Shown: positions 1 to 9,199, counted from the stretch's first letter. The stretch: DNA of 17,682 nucleotides from Pseudomonadota bacterium (GCA_022563655.1 JADFMW010000025.1:1-17682); one strand, 5' to 3'. The notes: a model not told the origin generated them from the sequence alone. Translations and numbers: made by a program.

Positions 1-99
1 GGCTGCGTCAACGCGCTTGCCCGATGTGCCGCATCGCGCTGCGCACGTTTCCTGGCCTGTCGGCGTCTCTGCCCCGTGACGACCGCATCCTGGTGAGAA

Positions 100-1059
100 A
101 TGCGGGCTAGGCGGAGCGATCGGGAGGCGGCGCTCCCTCCGGCGGACGGGCGTCACGTCGAGACTTTCCTTGAAATGCTCGCGGCCGAGCGCGGCGCCGC
201 GGCGCAGACGCTCGAGGCGTACCGGCGCGATCTCGCCGGCTTCGGCGCCTTCATCGTGGCGCGCGGCACATCGCTTGCCGGCGCCGATGCCGAGGCGGTG
301 CGCGCCTACCTGTCCCATCTCGCCGCCCGCGTGTCGCCGTCCACCAGCGCGCGGCGGCTCTCGTGTCTGCGCCAGTTCTATCGCTTCCTGTTCGCCGAGG
401 GCGTGCGCGACGACGACCCCACCGCGGCGATCGACAGCCCGCGGAGGCCGAGACCGCTGCCCAAGGTGCTGAGCGAGGACGAGGTCGAGCGCCTGCTGGC
501 CGCGGCGGGCGCGCGCGCCGGCGCCGAGGGCGTGCGCCTTGTGGCGCTGGTCGAGATGCTCTACGCCACGGGCCTTCGGGTCTCGGAGCTGGTCACCCTG
601 CCGCTCGCGGCGCTGCGCGGCGATCCCCGTCTCCTGGTCGTGCGCGGCAAGGGCGGCAGGGAGCGCATGGTTCCCCTGGGCGAGACGGCGGCGCGGGCGG
701 TCTCCGCCTACCTCAAGGAGCGCGACCGCTTCGTGCCCCACGGCGCTTCGTCGCCGTGGCTCTTCGCGTCGCGGGGCGCCTCGGGGCACCTGACGCGCCA
801 TCGCCTCGGGCAGTTGCTCAAGGAGCTCGCCGCGGCGGCCGGCATCGAGCCGCGGCGCGTATCTCCGCATGTCTTGCGCCATGCCTTCGCCAGCCACCTG
901 CTCGCCCATGGCGCCGGCCTGCGCGCGGTGCAGAAGATGCTCGGCCACGCCGACATCGCGACGACCCAGATCTACACCCACGTGCTCGAGGAGCGCTTGA
1001 AGGCGCTGGTGCGCGACCACCACCCGCTGGCCGCGGGCACGCCGCGCGCCCGGGTTTGA
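100..1059 (+). CDS. xerD: Tyrosine recombinase XerD
   Basis: Site-specific tyrosine recombinase that, with XerC at dif, resolves chromosome dimers at division. The 319-residue product has an N-terminal SAM-like core-binding domain (about residues 18-103) and a C-terminal catalytic domain (about 120-305). The full catalytic set is visible: R160 in TGLRVSEL, K184 in RGKGGRE, H257 and R260 in HVLRHAFASHLL, H283 in LGHADIATTQ and the nucleophile Y292 in IYTH. An in-frame stop lies just upstream at 94-96, so ATG 100 is the most upstream ATG. A GGTGAG at 92-97 sits too close for an ideal ribosome site, and the N-terminus is about 15-20 residues longer than I expect, so the start is uncertain. XerD rather than XerC is chosen from the nearby accA, a common alphaproteobacterial neighbour. 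The stop codon lies inside the first unit of a tandem repeat. Confidence 0.93.
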   Translation: MRARRSDREAALPPADGRHVETFLEMLAAERGAAAQTLEAYRRDLAGFGAFIVARGTSLAGADAEAVRAYLSHLAARVSPSTSARRLSCLRQFYRFLFAEGVRDDDPTAAIDSPRRPRPLPKVLSEDEVERLLAAAGARAGAEGVRLVALVEMLYATGLRVSELVTLPLAALRGDPRLLVVRGKGGRERMVPLGETAARAVSAYLKERDRFVPHGASSPWLFASRGASGHLTRHRLGQLLKELAAAAGIEPRRVSPHVLRHAFASHLLAHGAGLRAVQKMLGHADIATTQIYTHVLEERLKALVRDHHPLAAGTPRARV

Positions 1060-1098
1060 CATCGGCCGGGTTTGACATCGGCCGGGTTTGACATCAGC
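1051..1098. repeat. Three tandem 16-bp units with TTGACA
   Basis: The unit cgggtttgacatcggc occurs three times head to tail at 1051-1066, 1067-1082 and 1083-1098; the last copy differs at one base. The first copy includes the xerD stop codon (TGA 1057-1059), so the array probably grew from the 3' end of xerD into the intergenic space. Each unit contains a perfect TTGACA (1056-1061, 1072-1077, 1088-1093). This is seen directly; any function is inferred. Confidence 0.95.
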
Positions 1099-1117
1099 TG
1101 GGCGAGACGACAACAAT
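1088..1117 (+). promoter_or_regulatory. Candidate sigma-70 promoter for malyl-CoA lyase gene
   Basis: The third TTGACA (1088-1093) is followed after 18 nt by AACAAT (1112-1117), which matches four of six positions of the TATAAT consensus. The two upstream TTGACA copies have no comparable -10 at 16-18 nt. Transcription would start near 1124, leaving a leader of about 60 nt before the ATG at 1185. The call rests on sequence alone. Confidence 0.4.
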
Positions 1118-1184
1118 TCGCCGCACGCCGCCGCACGGGCGCGTGGGGCGGGGCCTCGATTCCAGCCGTCGCCGGGAGGTTGAG

Positions 1185-2174
1185 ATGAGCTTCCATACCA
1201 TCGCGCGGGCGCGGGTGCGCCTGCACCGCAGCGAGCTTGCGGTGCCCGCGATCCAACCGCGGTTCTTCGACAAGGCCGCCGCCTCGGCCGCCGACGTGGT
1301 GTTCCTCGACCTCGAGGACGCGGTCGCCCCCGACGACAAGGAGCAGGCGCGCAAGAACGCCATCGGGGCGCTCAACGACATCGACTGGCGCGACAAGACG
1401 ATGGCGGTGCGCATCAACGGCCTCGACACCCACTACATGTACCGCGACGTCGTCGACGTGATGGAGCAGGCGGGCCGCCGGCTCGACATCATCATGATCC
1501 CCAAGGTCGGCACGGCGTCGGACGTCTACGCCGTCGACATGCTGGTGACGCAGATCGAGCAGGCCAAGGGCTACGAGACGCGCGTCGGTTTCTCGCTGCT
1601 CATCGAGACGGCGCTCGGCATGGCCAACGTCGAGGCCATCGCCGGCGCCAGCCCGCGCAACGAGGCGCTGCACTTCGGCCCCGCCGACTACGCCGCCTCG
1701 ACCGGGGCGCGGACGACGAACGTCGGCGGTGCCAACCCCGACTACGCGGTGCTCGCCGACCCCGACGAAGAAGGCGGTCGCGCCGTGCACTGGGGCGACA
1801 TGTGGCATTACGCCCAGGCCCGCGTGGTGGTGGCGGCGCGCGCCAACGGGCTGCGCCCGATCGACGGCCCGCTCGGCGACTTCAAGGACCCGGAAGGTTA
1901 CCGCGCCGCCGCGCGCCGCGCCGCCGCCCTGGGCTTCGAGGGCAAGTGGGCGATCCACCCCTCGCAGATCGACCTCGCCAACGAGGCGTTCAGCCCGTCG
2001 GACGCCGAGGTCGCCCAGGCCCGCCGCGTCCTCGAGGCGATGGCGCAGGCGGCGCGCGAGGGCAAGGGGGCGGTCGCGCTCGACGGCCGCCTCATCGACA
2101 TCGCCTCGATCCGCCAGGCCGAGGTGATCGTCAAGAAGGACGAGCTGATCGCGGCCCGCGGGCGCGTGGACTGA
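1185..2174 (+). CDS. mcl1: L-malyl-CoA/beta-methylmalyl-CoA lyase
   Basis: Predicted HpcH/HpaI (CitE-like) lyase that reversibly cleaves malyl-CoA to acetyl-CoA and glyoxylate, and beta-methylmalyl-CoA to propionyl-CoA and glyoxylate. In alphaproteobacteria it serves the ethylmalonyl-CoA pathway or glyoxylate assimilation. The 329-residue product closely resembles Rhodobacter Mcl1 from memory (VVFLDLEDAVAPDDK, MAVRINGLDT, IMIPKVG, GKWAIHPSQI, IDIASIRQAEVIV). Metal ligands E141 and D168 and substrate-binding R76 fall at the positions I recall for Mcl1. The ATG at 1185 is chosen because GGGAGG (1174-1179) precedes it by 5 nt; an in-frame codon at 1143 has no such site. A short acidic stretch (ADPDEEGG, about 191-198) may be a lineage insertion. 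No partner genes of the ethylmalonyl-CoA pathway lie nearby. A related citrate-lyase-beta-like function is the main alternative. Confidence 0.88.
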   Translation: MSFHTIARARVRLHRSELAVPAIQPRFFDKAAASAADVVFLDLEDAVAPDDKEQARKNAIGALNDIDWRDKTMAVRINGLDTHYMYRDVVDVMEQAGRRLDIIMIPKVGTASDVYAVDMLVTQIEQAKGYETRVGFSLLIETALGMANVEAIAGASPRNEALHFGPADYAASTGARTTNVGGANPDYAVLADPDEEGGRAVHWGDMWHYAQARVVVAARANGLRPIDGPLGDFKDPEGYRAAARRAAALGFEGKWAIHPSQIDLANEAFSPSDAEVAQARRVLEAMAQAAREGKGAVALDGRLIDIASIRQAEVIVKKDELIAARGRVD

Positions 2175-2220
2175 GCCCATCCCAGCGCCCATGGCGACCG
2201 CGTGATCCGTCGCCGCGGCG

Positions 2221-2274
2221 CCCGGACCGCCCGGATCGCCCGGATCGCCCGGATCGCCCAGATCGCCCGGATCG
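2221..2274. repeat. Six tandem 9-bp units (cccggatcg)
   Basis: Six contiguous 9-bp units of cccggatcg lie between the lyase gene and accA. The first (cccggaccg) and fifth (cccagatcg) differ at one base each. The array lies in the 146-bp intergenic gap, ending 46 nt before the accA start. Its GC content resembles the host, so it looks like a local slippage array rather than an import. A 9-bp unit could expand or contract without changing the reading frame if the region were ever translated. Confidence 0.95.
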
Positions 2275-2320
2275 ATTTCCCGTCGCGCCGGACTCGTCGG
2301 TGTGGTAACTAGCGCCCGCC

Positions 2321-3277
2321 ATGGACACCTATCTCACCTTCGAGAAGCCGATCGCCGAGATCGAGGACAAGATCAGGGAGCTGCGGCACGTCGCCGACGG
2401 CGGCGGCGTCAATATCGTCGACGAGATCACGCGCCTTCAGGCCAAGGTCGACCGCCTGTTGCGGCAGACCTACACCCGCCTGACGCCGTGGCAAAGGACC
2501 CAGGTCGCGCGCCACCCCGACCGGCCACACATGGGCGACTACGTCGCGGCGCTGATCGAGGATTTCACGCCGCTTGCCGGCGACCGCACCTTCGCCGACG
2601 ACAAGGCGGTGATCGGCGGCCTCGGCCGCTTCCGCGGGCGTCCGGTCATGGTCATCGGCCACGAGAAGGGCACCGACACGGAAGGGCGCATTGCGCACAA
2701 TTTCGGCATGGCGCGGCCCGAGGGCTACCGCAAGGCGGTGCGGCTGATGCGGCTTGCCGATCGCTTTGGCCGGCCGGTGATCACCCTGATCGACACGCCG
2801 GGCGCCTACCCCGGCGTCGGCGCCGAGGAGCGCGGCCAGGCCGAGGCGATCGCCCGTTCGATCGAGACCTGCCTTTCGTTGCGCGTGCCGCTGGTGAGCG
2901 CGGTGATCGGCGAGGGCGGATCGGGCGGCGCCATCGCGCTTGCCGTCGCCAACCGCATCCTCATGCTCGAGCACGCGATCTACTCGGTGATCTCGCCCGA
3001 GGGCTGCGCCTCGATCCTGTGGCGCAGCGCCGATCGAGCCGAGGAGGCGGCGGCGGCGCTCAAGCTTACCGCCGAGGACCTGATGAAGCTGGGTGTCATC
3101 GACCGCATCGTGGGCGAGCCGACGGGCGGGGCGCACCGCGAGCCCGACACGGCGATCGCCAGCCTCGGCGTGGCGCTCGAGGAGGAGCTGGCGGAGCTCG
3201 TTGAGCTGCCCGGCAGCGAGCTCAAGAGCCGCCGGCGCGAGAAGTTCCTGGAGATGGGCCGCGCCCGCATCGCGTGA
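2321..3277 (+). CDS. accA: Acetyl-CoA carboxylase carboxyltransferase subunit alpha
   Basis: Alpha subunit of the carboxyltransferase that, with AccD, moves the carboxyl group from biotin-BCCP to acetyl-CoA, giving malonyl-CoA for fatty-acid synthesis in the cytosol. The 318-residue length is normal for AccA. Visible signatures are the N-terminal helical region (FEKPIAEIEDKI...), RLTPWQRTQVARHPDRPH (53-70), HEKGTDTEGRIAHNFGMARPEG (114-135), the crotonase-fold oxyanion region IDTPGAYPGVGAEERGQAEAIA (157-178) and GEGGSGGAIAL (197-207), and SPEGCASILW (225-234). The ribosome site before ATG 2321 is weak. accA next to xerD is a recurring alphaproteobacterial arrangement, here interrupted by the lyase gene. 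It converges on secA across an inverted-repeat element. Confidence 0.97.
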   Translation: MDTYLTFEKPIAEIEDKIRELRHVADGGGVNIVDEITRLQAKVDRLLRQTYTRLTPWQRTQVARHPDRPHMGDYVAALIEDFTPLAGDRTFADDKAVIGGLGRFRGRPVMVIGHEKGTDTEGRIAHNFGMARPEGYRKAVRLMRLADRFGRPVITLIDTPGAYPGVGAEERGQAEAIARSIETCLSLRVPLVSAVIGEGGSGGAIALAVANRILMLEHAIYSVISPEGCASILWRSADRAEEAAAALKLTAEDLMKLGVIDRIVGEPTGGAHREPDTAIASLGVALEEELAELVELPGSELKSRRREKFLEMGRARIA

Positions 3278-3320
3278 GCCGCGGCCGCGGCCCGACCGGC
3301 GGACCGGGTAATTGGAGCCG

Positions 3321-3421
3321 TAATTGGGGACAGTATATAGTTTTTGGTTATCTCGGCCGGCGACTAAAATTATATACGACGCTAAACTATCGGGGCAAAA
3401 ACTGTATACTGTCCCCGATTA
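3321..3421. mobile_element. REP/MITE-like inverted-repeat element
   Basis: A 101-bp AT-rich element in a GC-rich setting, between the ends of convergent accA and secA. Its 25-bp ends (3321-3345 and 3397-3421) are inverted repeats matching at 23 of 25 positions, built on ggggacagtatayagtttt. Inside, 3333-3344 can also pair with 3366-3377 (11 of 12), so alternative branched folds are possible. The right end abuts the secA stop codon (3422-3424) with no gap. From memory, GGGGACAGTATAC termini are typical of small repeats mobilised by RAYT-type tyrosine transposases; none is encoded here, so it would be non-autonomous. The long hairpin could also end transcription from both sides. Confidence 0.7.
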
Positions 3422-6169
<2,748 letters not shown>

Positions 6170-6222
6170 GTTACCTTATCAGACGAACGCGAGCCGGGAC
6201 CGCAGGCGGTTCCGTCAGCTGA

Positions 6223-6251
6223 CACATAGGCAACGCCGCGGGTGCTGTCAA
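6223..6251 (-). promoter_or_regulatory. Candidate secA sigma-70 promoter
   Basis: Read on the minus strand, a perfect TTGACA (6251-6246) is followed after exactly 17 nt by TATGTG (6228-6223), a partial -10. The predicted transcript starts about 45 nt upstream of the secA start codon. Spacing and position support the call; the -10 is only three of six to consensus. Confidence 0.5.
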
Positions 6252-6421
6252 CTTCCGCCCCCGGCGGCGGGCGCGCGAATCCTCCTTGTCTCGGCGCCGG
6301 CGATGTGCAAGATGCAGACCCCGATTCACCGCCCGTTCCCGCCCGCGCCGGGCCGCGGCGGGCGCGATGACGCGCCTGTCCATGGTGAGAAGGCCGGGCG
6401 AACGATGACGACGAGCTTCGC

Positions 6422-7651
6422 ATGAGTGTTTCTCCGCTCGCGCCCGCCGCGTTCCCGGCGCTGCCGGAGGTGGCCGGCGTGCGCCTTGCCGCCGGGTCCT
6501 GCGGGCTGAGCTCCCGCGACCGCCACGATCTGGCGCTGGTCGAGCTTGCGCCGGGCACCGCGGTCGCCGGCGTCTTCACCCGGTCGCGGACCGCCGCGGC
6601 GCCGGTCCTGTGGTGCCGCGAGGCGCTGTTGGGCGGCCGTGCGTGCGCCGTCGTCGTCAACTCGGGCAACGCCAATGCGTTCACCGGAGCTTTCGGCGTC
6701 GCCGGGGTGCGCCGGAGCGCCGGCGAGGCCGCCCGCCTCGTGGGCGCCGAACCGAACGAAGTCTTCGTCGCCTCGACCGGCGTCATCGGCGAGCCGCTCG
6801 CCGACGACCGGATCATCGGCGCGCTGTCGGGGCTGCACCGGAGCCTGAGCGCGACCGCGTGGGAAGCGGCCGCGCGCGCGATCATGACCACCGACACGTT
6901 CGCCAAGGGCGCGACCCGGCGCGCGACAATCGACGGCGCAACCGTCACCATCAACGGCATCGCCAAGGGCTCGGGCATGATCGCGCCGGACATGGCCACC
7001 ATGCTGGCGTTCGTCTTCACCGACGCGGCGCTTCCCGCGCCGGTTCTACAGGAGATGCTGCGGCGCGCCGTCGACCGCTCGTTCAACTCGATCACGGTCG
7101 ACGGCGATACCTCGACGAACGATACCGTGCTCGCGTTCGCCACCGGCAAGGGCCCGCGTCACCGCGCCGCCGGGCGCGCCGGCGAGGCGCGGCTGCGGCC
7201 GTTCCGGGCGGCGCTCGAGGAGGTCTTGGCCGACCTCGCGCACCAGGTCGTGCGCGACGGCGAAGGGGCGCAGAAGTTCGTCACCATCACGGTGACCGGC
7301 GCCGCCTCGGCGCGCGCCGCCCGCCGCGTCGGCCTCGCCATCGCCAACTCGCTCCTGGTCAAGACCGCGATCGCCGGCGCCGACGCCAACTGGGGCCGCA
7401 TCGTCATGGCCGTCGGCAAGGCCGGCGAGCGAATCGATCGCGACCGGCTCGCGATCCGCATCGGCGGCGTGCTGGTGGGCGAGGGCGGCCGCCGCCACCC
7501 GGACTATCGCGAGGACCAGGTGAGCGGGCACATGAAGGGCCGCGACATCGCCATCGCCGTCGACGTCGGCGTCGGGCGCGGCCGCGCCGTGGTGTGGACC
7601 TGCGACCTCACCCACGGCTACATCGACATCAACGCCGACTACCGCACGTAG
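6422..7651 (+). CDS. argJ: Bifunctional glutamate N-acetyltransferase / amino-acid acetyltransferase ArgJ
   Basis: Ornithine acetyltransferase of the cyclic arginine pathway: it transfers the acetyl group from N-acetylornithine to glutamate, and many members also use acetyl-CoA for the first step. The 409-residue product carries the self-cleavage site in KGSGMIAPDMATML, with Thr193 after Ala192 the expected nucleophile and new N-terminus of the beta chain. Other family segments are NSGNANAFTG (80-89), the TTDTF box (156-160), VDGDTSTNDTVLAFATG, and ANWGRIVMAVGKAG near the C-terminus. An in-frame stop at 6386-6388 excludes a longer N-terminus; GACGAG before ATG 6422 is a weak ribosome site. 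mutT follows 7 nt downstream, so the two are probably co-transcribed. Many alphaproteobacteria have a parvulin-type peptidyl-prolyl isomerase gene between secA and argJ; it is absent here. Confidence 0.96.
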   Translation: MSVSPLAPAAFPALPEVAGVRLAAGSCGLSSRDRHDLALVELAPGTAVAGVFTRSRTAAAPVLWCREALLGGRACAVVVNSGNANAFTGAFGVAGVRRSAGEAARLVGAEPNEVFVASTGVIGEPLADDRIIGALSGLHRSLSATAWEAAARAIMTTDTFAKGATRRATIDGATVTINGIAKGSGMIAPDMATMLAFVFTDAALPAPVLQEMLRRAVDRSFNSITVDGDTSTNDTVLAFATGKGPRHRAAGRAGEARLRPFRAALEEVLADLAHQVVRDGEGAQKFVTITVTGAASARAARRVGLAIANSLLVKTAIAGADANWGRIVMAVGKAGERIDRDRLAIRIGGVLVGEGGRRHPDYREDQVSGHMKGRDIAIAVDVGVGRGRAVVWTCDLTHGYIDINADYRT

Positions 7652-7658
7652 CGCGGCG

Positions 7659-8057
7659 ATGGAGACGGTGCTGGTTGCGGCCGTGGCGTTGATCGACGCC
7701 GACGGGCGCGTGCTGCTCGCCCGCCGGCCCGAAGGCAAGCCGATGGCGGGTTTGTGGGAATTCCCGGGCGGCAAGGTCAAGCCCGGCGAGACGCCCGAGG
7801 CGGCGCTCGTCCGCGAGCTCAAGGAGGAGCTTGCGATCGACGTCCCGCCGAGCTGCCTCGCGCCGTTCACCTTCGCCTCGCACGGCTACGACGGCTTCCA
7901 CCTGTTGATGCCGCTCTACGTCTGCCGGGTGTGGGACGGCGTCGTGCGCCCGTGCGAGGGCCAGGAGATCGCCTGGGTGCGGTCGAGCCGGCTCGGCGAT
8001 TACCCCATGCCGCCCGCTGACGAGCCGCTCGTCGCGATGCTGCGGGATTTGCTGTAG
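7659..8057 (+). CDS. mutT: Nudix hydrolase, 8-oxo-dGTP diphosphatase (MutT-like)
   Basis: Small cytosolic Nudix pyrophosphohydrolase predicted to remove 8-oxo-dGTP from the nucleotide pool and so limit AT-to-CG transversions. The 132-residue product matches MutT length. Its Nudix box spans residues 38-60 (GKVKPGETPEAALVRELKEE then LAI). The catalytic REL-x-EE core (R52, E53, E56, E57) is intact, but the late conserved glycine is Ala59. WEFPGGK just before the box and the C-terminal LGDYPMPPAD segment are MutT-like. The start lies 7 nt after argJ, consistent with an argJ-mutT operon, a pairing common in alphaproteobacteria. Another Nudix specificity cannot be excluded. Confidence 0.88.
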   Translation: METVLVAAVALIDADGRVLLARRPEGKPMAGLWEFPGGKVKPGETPEAALVRELKEELAIDVPPSCLAPFTFASHGYDGFHLLMPLYVCRVWDGVVRPCEGQEIAWVRSSRLGDYPMPPADEPLVAMLRDLL

Positions 8058-8084
8058 GAAAACATCGCCCGACGATTGGTCGAT

Positions 8085-8503
8085 CTAATCGACGGCCGGA
8101 AGGGATTCGGCCGCTCTTTTCAGGGCGTTAACGTCGCCCGGGTGGAGCGCGCCCAACACCAGACGGCTTTTGCCCGGCCTGACAGCAAAGAACTCCCGCG
8201 CCCAAGGGAGACGGACCGTGCGAGCAAGATCGAACTTGGTCGGAAGGTCGAGGCCGGCGGCCCGCATGCCGGCGGGAGAGGCTATCAGGAACCGCCCCTG
8301 TACAACCTTTTGGGCTTTTTGCTGGTTCCAAACGCGACTTCCAACGAGCTTCGGTTCGTCCGCGGGTCGAGAAATGTCGTGCGCACGATTGCGGGCCGGG
8401 GTTTGGGACCCGGCTTGCCCGGCATTTCTCGAAGCGGAAAGTGGCACCAAACTATGTCGCCTGGCCTCGGAAGCGTCGTCGCGCCATAGTAAGTGTAGCT
8501 CAC
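8085..8503 (-). pseudogene. Frameshifted PemK/MazF-family toxin
   Basis: Two overlapping reading frames together give one PemK/MazF-like protein (endoribonuclease toxin of a type II module). The first frame, from GTG 8503 to the stop at 8285, reads MSYTYYGATTLPRPGDIVWC then KPRPAIVRTTFLDPR and LEVAFGTS. The continuation, from about 8320 to the stop at 8085, reads RFLIASPAGMRAAGLDLPTK then FDLARTVRLPW and LGALHPGDVNALKRAA. They join at a five-adenine run on the minus strand (8316-8320). The total of 419 nt is one base short of 140 codons, so one lost base explains the break. As written, the product is cut to 72 residues. A real mutation, an assembly error or -1 ribosomal recoding at AAA-AAG could each explain it. 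The partner antitoxin lies directly upstream. Confidence 0.82.
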
Positions 8504-8521
8504 CAGTAAGTGTAGCTTACC
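8488..8521. repeat. 17-bp tandem duplication at the antitoxin-toxin junction
   Basis: agtaagtgtagctcacc (8488-8504) is followed directly by agtaagtgtagcttacc (8505-8521), 16 of 17 identical. On the minus strand the upstream copy holds the antitoxin stop (TAA) and the downstream copy holds the toxin GTG start in the context GGTGAGC. Removing one copy would restore a GTGA overlap between the two genes. Confidence 0.9.
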
Positions 8522-8804
8522 AAAGAGACGGTCCGAGCTGCTCCTCTCCAGCGAAGAAGCTCTCGGGAAACTGAGCGCGCAGCCACGCGATCTGCTCGTC
8601 GGTCAGCGGGCCGTCGTCGGCGAGCGGCGTATGCTGCAGGCGCTCGCGCTCGTGCACCAGCGCGCTCAGGATAAACTCGCGAAGCGTCATGTTCTGCGAG
8701 CGCGCAAGAGCCATCGCTTGGTCCTTGGTTAGGCTGGCTTCCGACGTAGCGCCGAAGCGTAGGGTGTAGGCACTGTTGAGCGCGGCCATGAGTCCGGTTT
8801 CCAT
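8517..8804 (-). CDS. Putative antitoxin partner of the PemK/MazF-like toxin
   Basis: This 95-residue protein is encoded immediately upstream of the broken toxin on the same strand, the usual antitoxin position. The N-terminal part (YTLRFGATSEASLTKDQAMA then SQNMTLREFILSALVHERER) suggests one strand followed by two helices, as in ribbon-helix-helix DNA-binding domains. The acidic, proline-containing tail (DDGPLTDEQIAWLRAQFPES onward) would suit a toxin-binding segment. I do not recognise a named family; antitoxin function is inferred from size, fold impression and position. The start ATG 8804 has only a weak GCGAG before it; ATG 8789 is an alternative. Two AT-rich palindromes 13-34 bp upstream could be its own operator. 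The frame looks intact although the toxin is not. Confidence 0.65.
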   Translation of the reverse strand: METGLMAALNSAYTLRFGATSEASLTKDQAMALARSQNMTLREFILSALVHERERLQHTPLADDGPLTDEQIAWLRAQFPESFFAGEEQLGPSLW

Positions 8805-8816
8805 TCTCGCGTTTCG

Positions 8817-8838
8817 TAGATATCTAATAGATATCTAT
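8817..8838. promoter_or_regulatory. Twin-palindrome operator upstream of the antitoxin
   Basis: Two perfect palindromes lie side by side: tagatatcta (8817-8826) and atagatatctat (8827-8838). Their centres are 11 bp apart, about one helical turn, as expected for two dimers binding the same face. On the minus strand a TTGACC (8850-8845) lies 17 nt before TTAGAT (8827-8822), so the palindromes would cover the spacer and -10 of a weak promoter. Autorepression by the antitoxin is the natural reading for a toxin-antitoxin operon but is inferred. Confidence 0.6.
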
Positions 8839-8920
8839 TGCGATGGTCAATGGCAAGCCCGGCCGCACATTCCGAAACTTGGTTCGACTCGGGATGTCGG
8901 ATCGCCAGCGCGGCCGCCGA

Positions 8921-9199
8921 TCAGGCGGTGTTGCTTACCTCGATAGCCAACCGTTTGCCCAACGCGGCGAGGGCGCGAGTCACCTGTTCCAGGCGCGAGG
9001 TCTGGTAAAGGTCGAGCAGACGGTCGATCTGCGGCGCCTGAATGTCCATGCGCCGCGCCAGCGCCGCCTTGGAGACACCCTCCTCGCGCATCGTCCGGTA
9101 AAGCGCGACCTTGGCTGCGGCTAGCGGCGGCAGGTCGCGCTTGGCGGGCCACGCCCTGAATCGCCCGCTGTTCAGGTCCGCGTCGGTCCATACCGGCAA
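8921..9199 (-). pseudogene. HicB-like antitoxin remnant (C-terminal HTH part)
   Basis: The frame contains AAKVALYRTMREEGVSKAAL, then ARRMDIQAPQIDRLLDLYQT and ALAALGKRLAIEVSN. This is the helix-turn-helix C-terminal domain typical of long HicB-family antitoxins, with the characteristic 'A(L)ARRM...QIDRLLDL' stretch. The N-terminal RNase-H-like HicB domain is missing: an in-frame stop (TGA) lies at 9206-9208, and the only start is a TTG with no clear ribosome site. No hicA toxin frame is recognisable upstream. It is best read as a truncated relic. A short standalone HTH protein expressed from the TTG cannot be ruled out. It lies upstream of the PemK-like pair on the same strand. Confidence 0.6.

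Noticed and set aside
6302..6425. A roughly 40-codon plus-strand frame beginning MCKMQTP that overlaps the argJ start as ATGA
   Set aside because: The overlap resembles coupling, but there is no good ribosome site, the composition is low-complexity proline/arginine and no known leader peptide matches. Recorded only as a chance frame.
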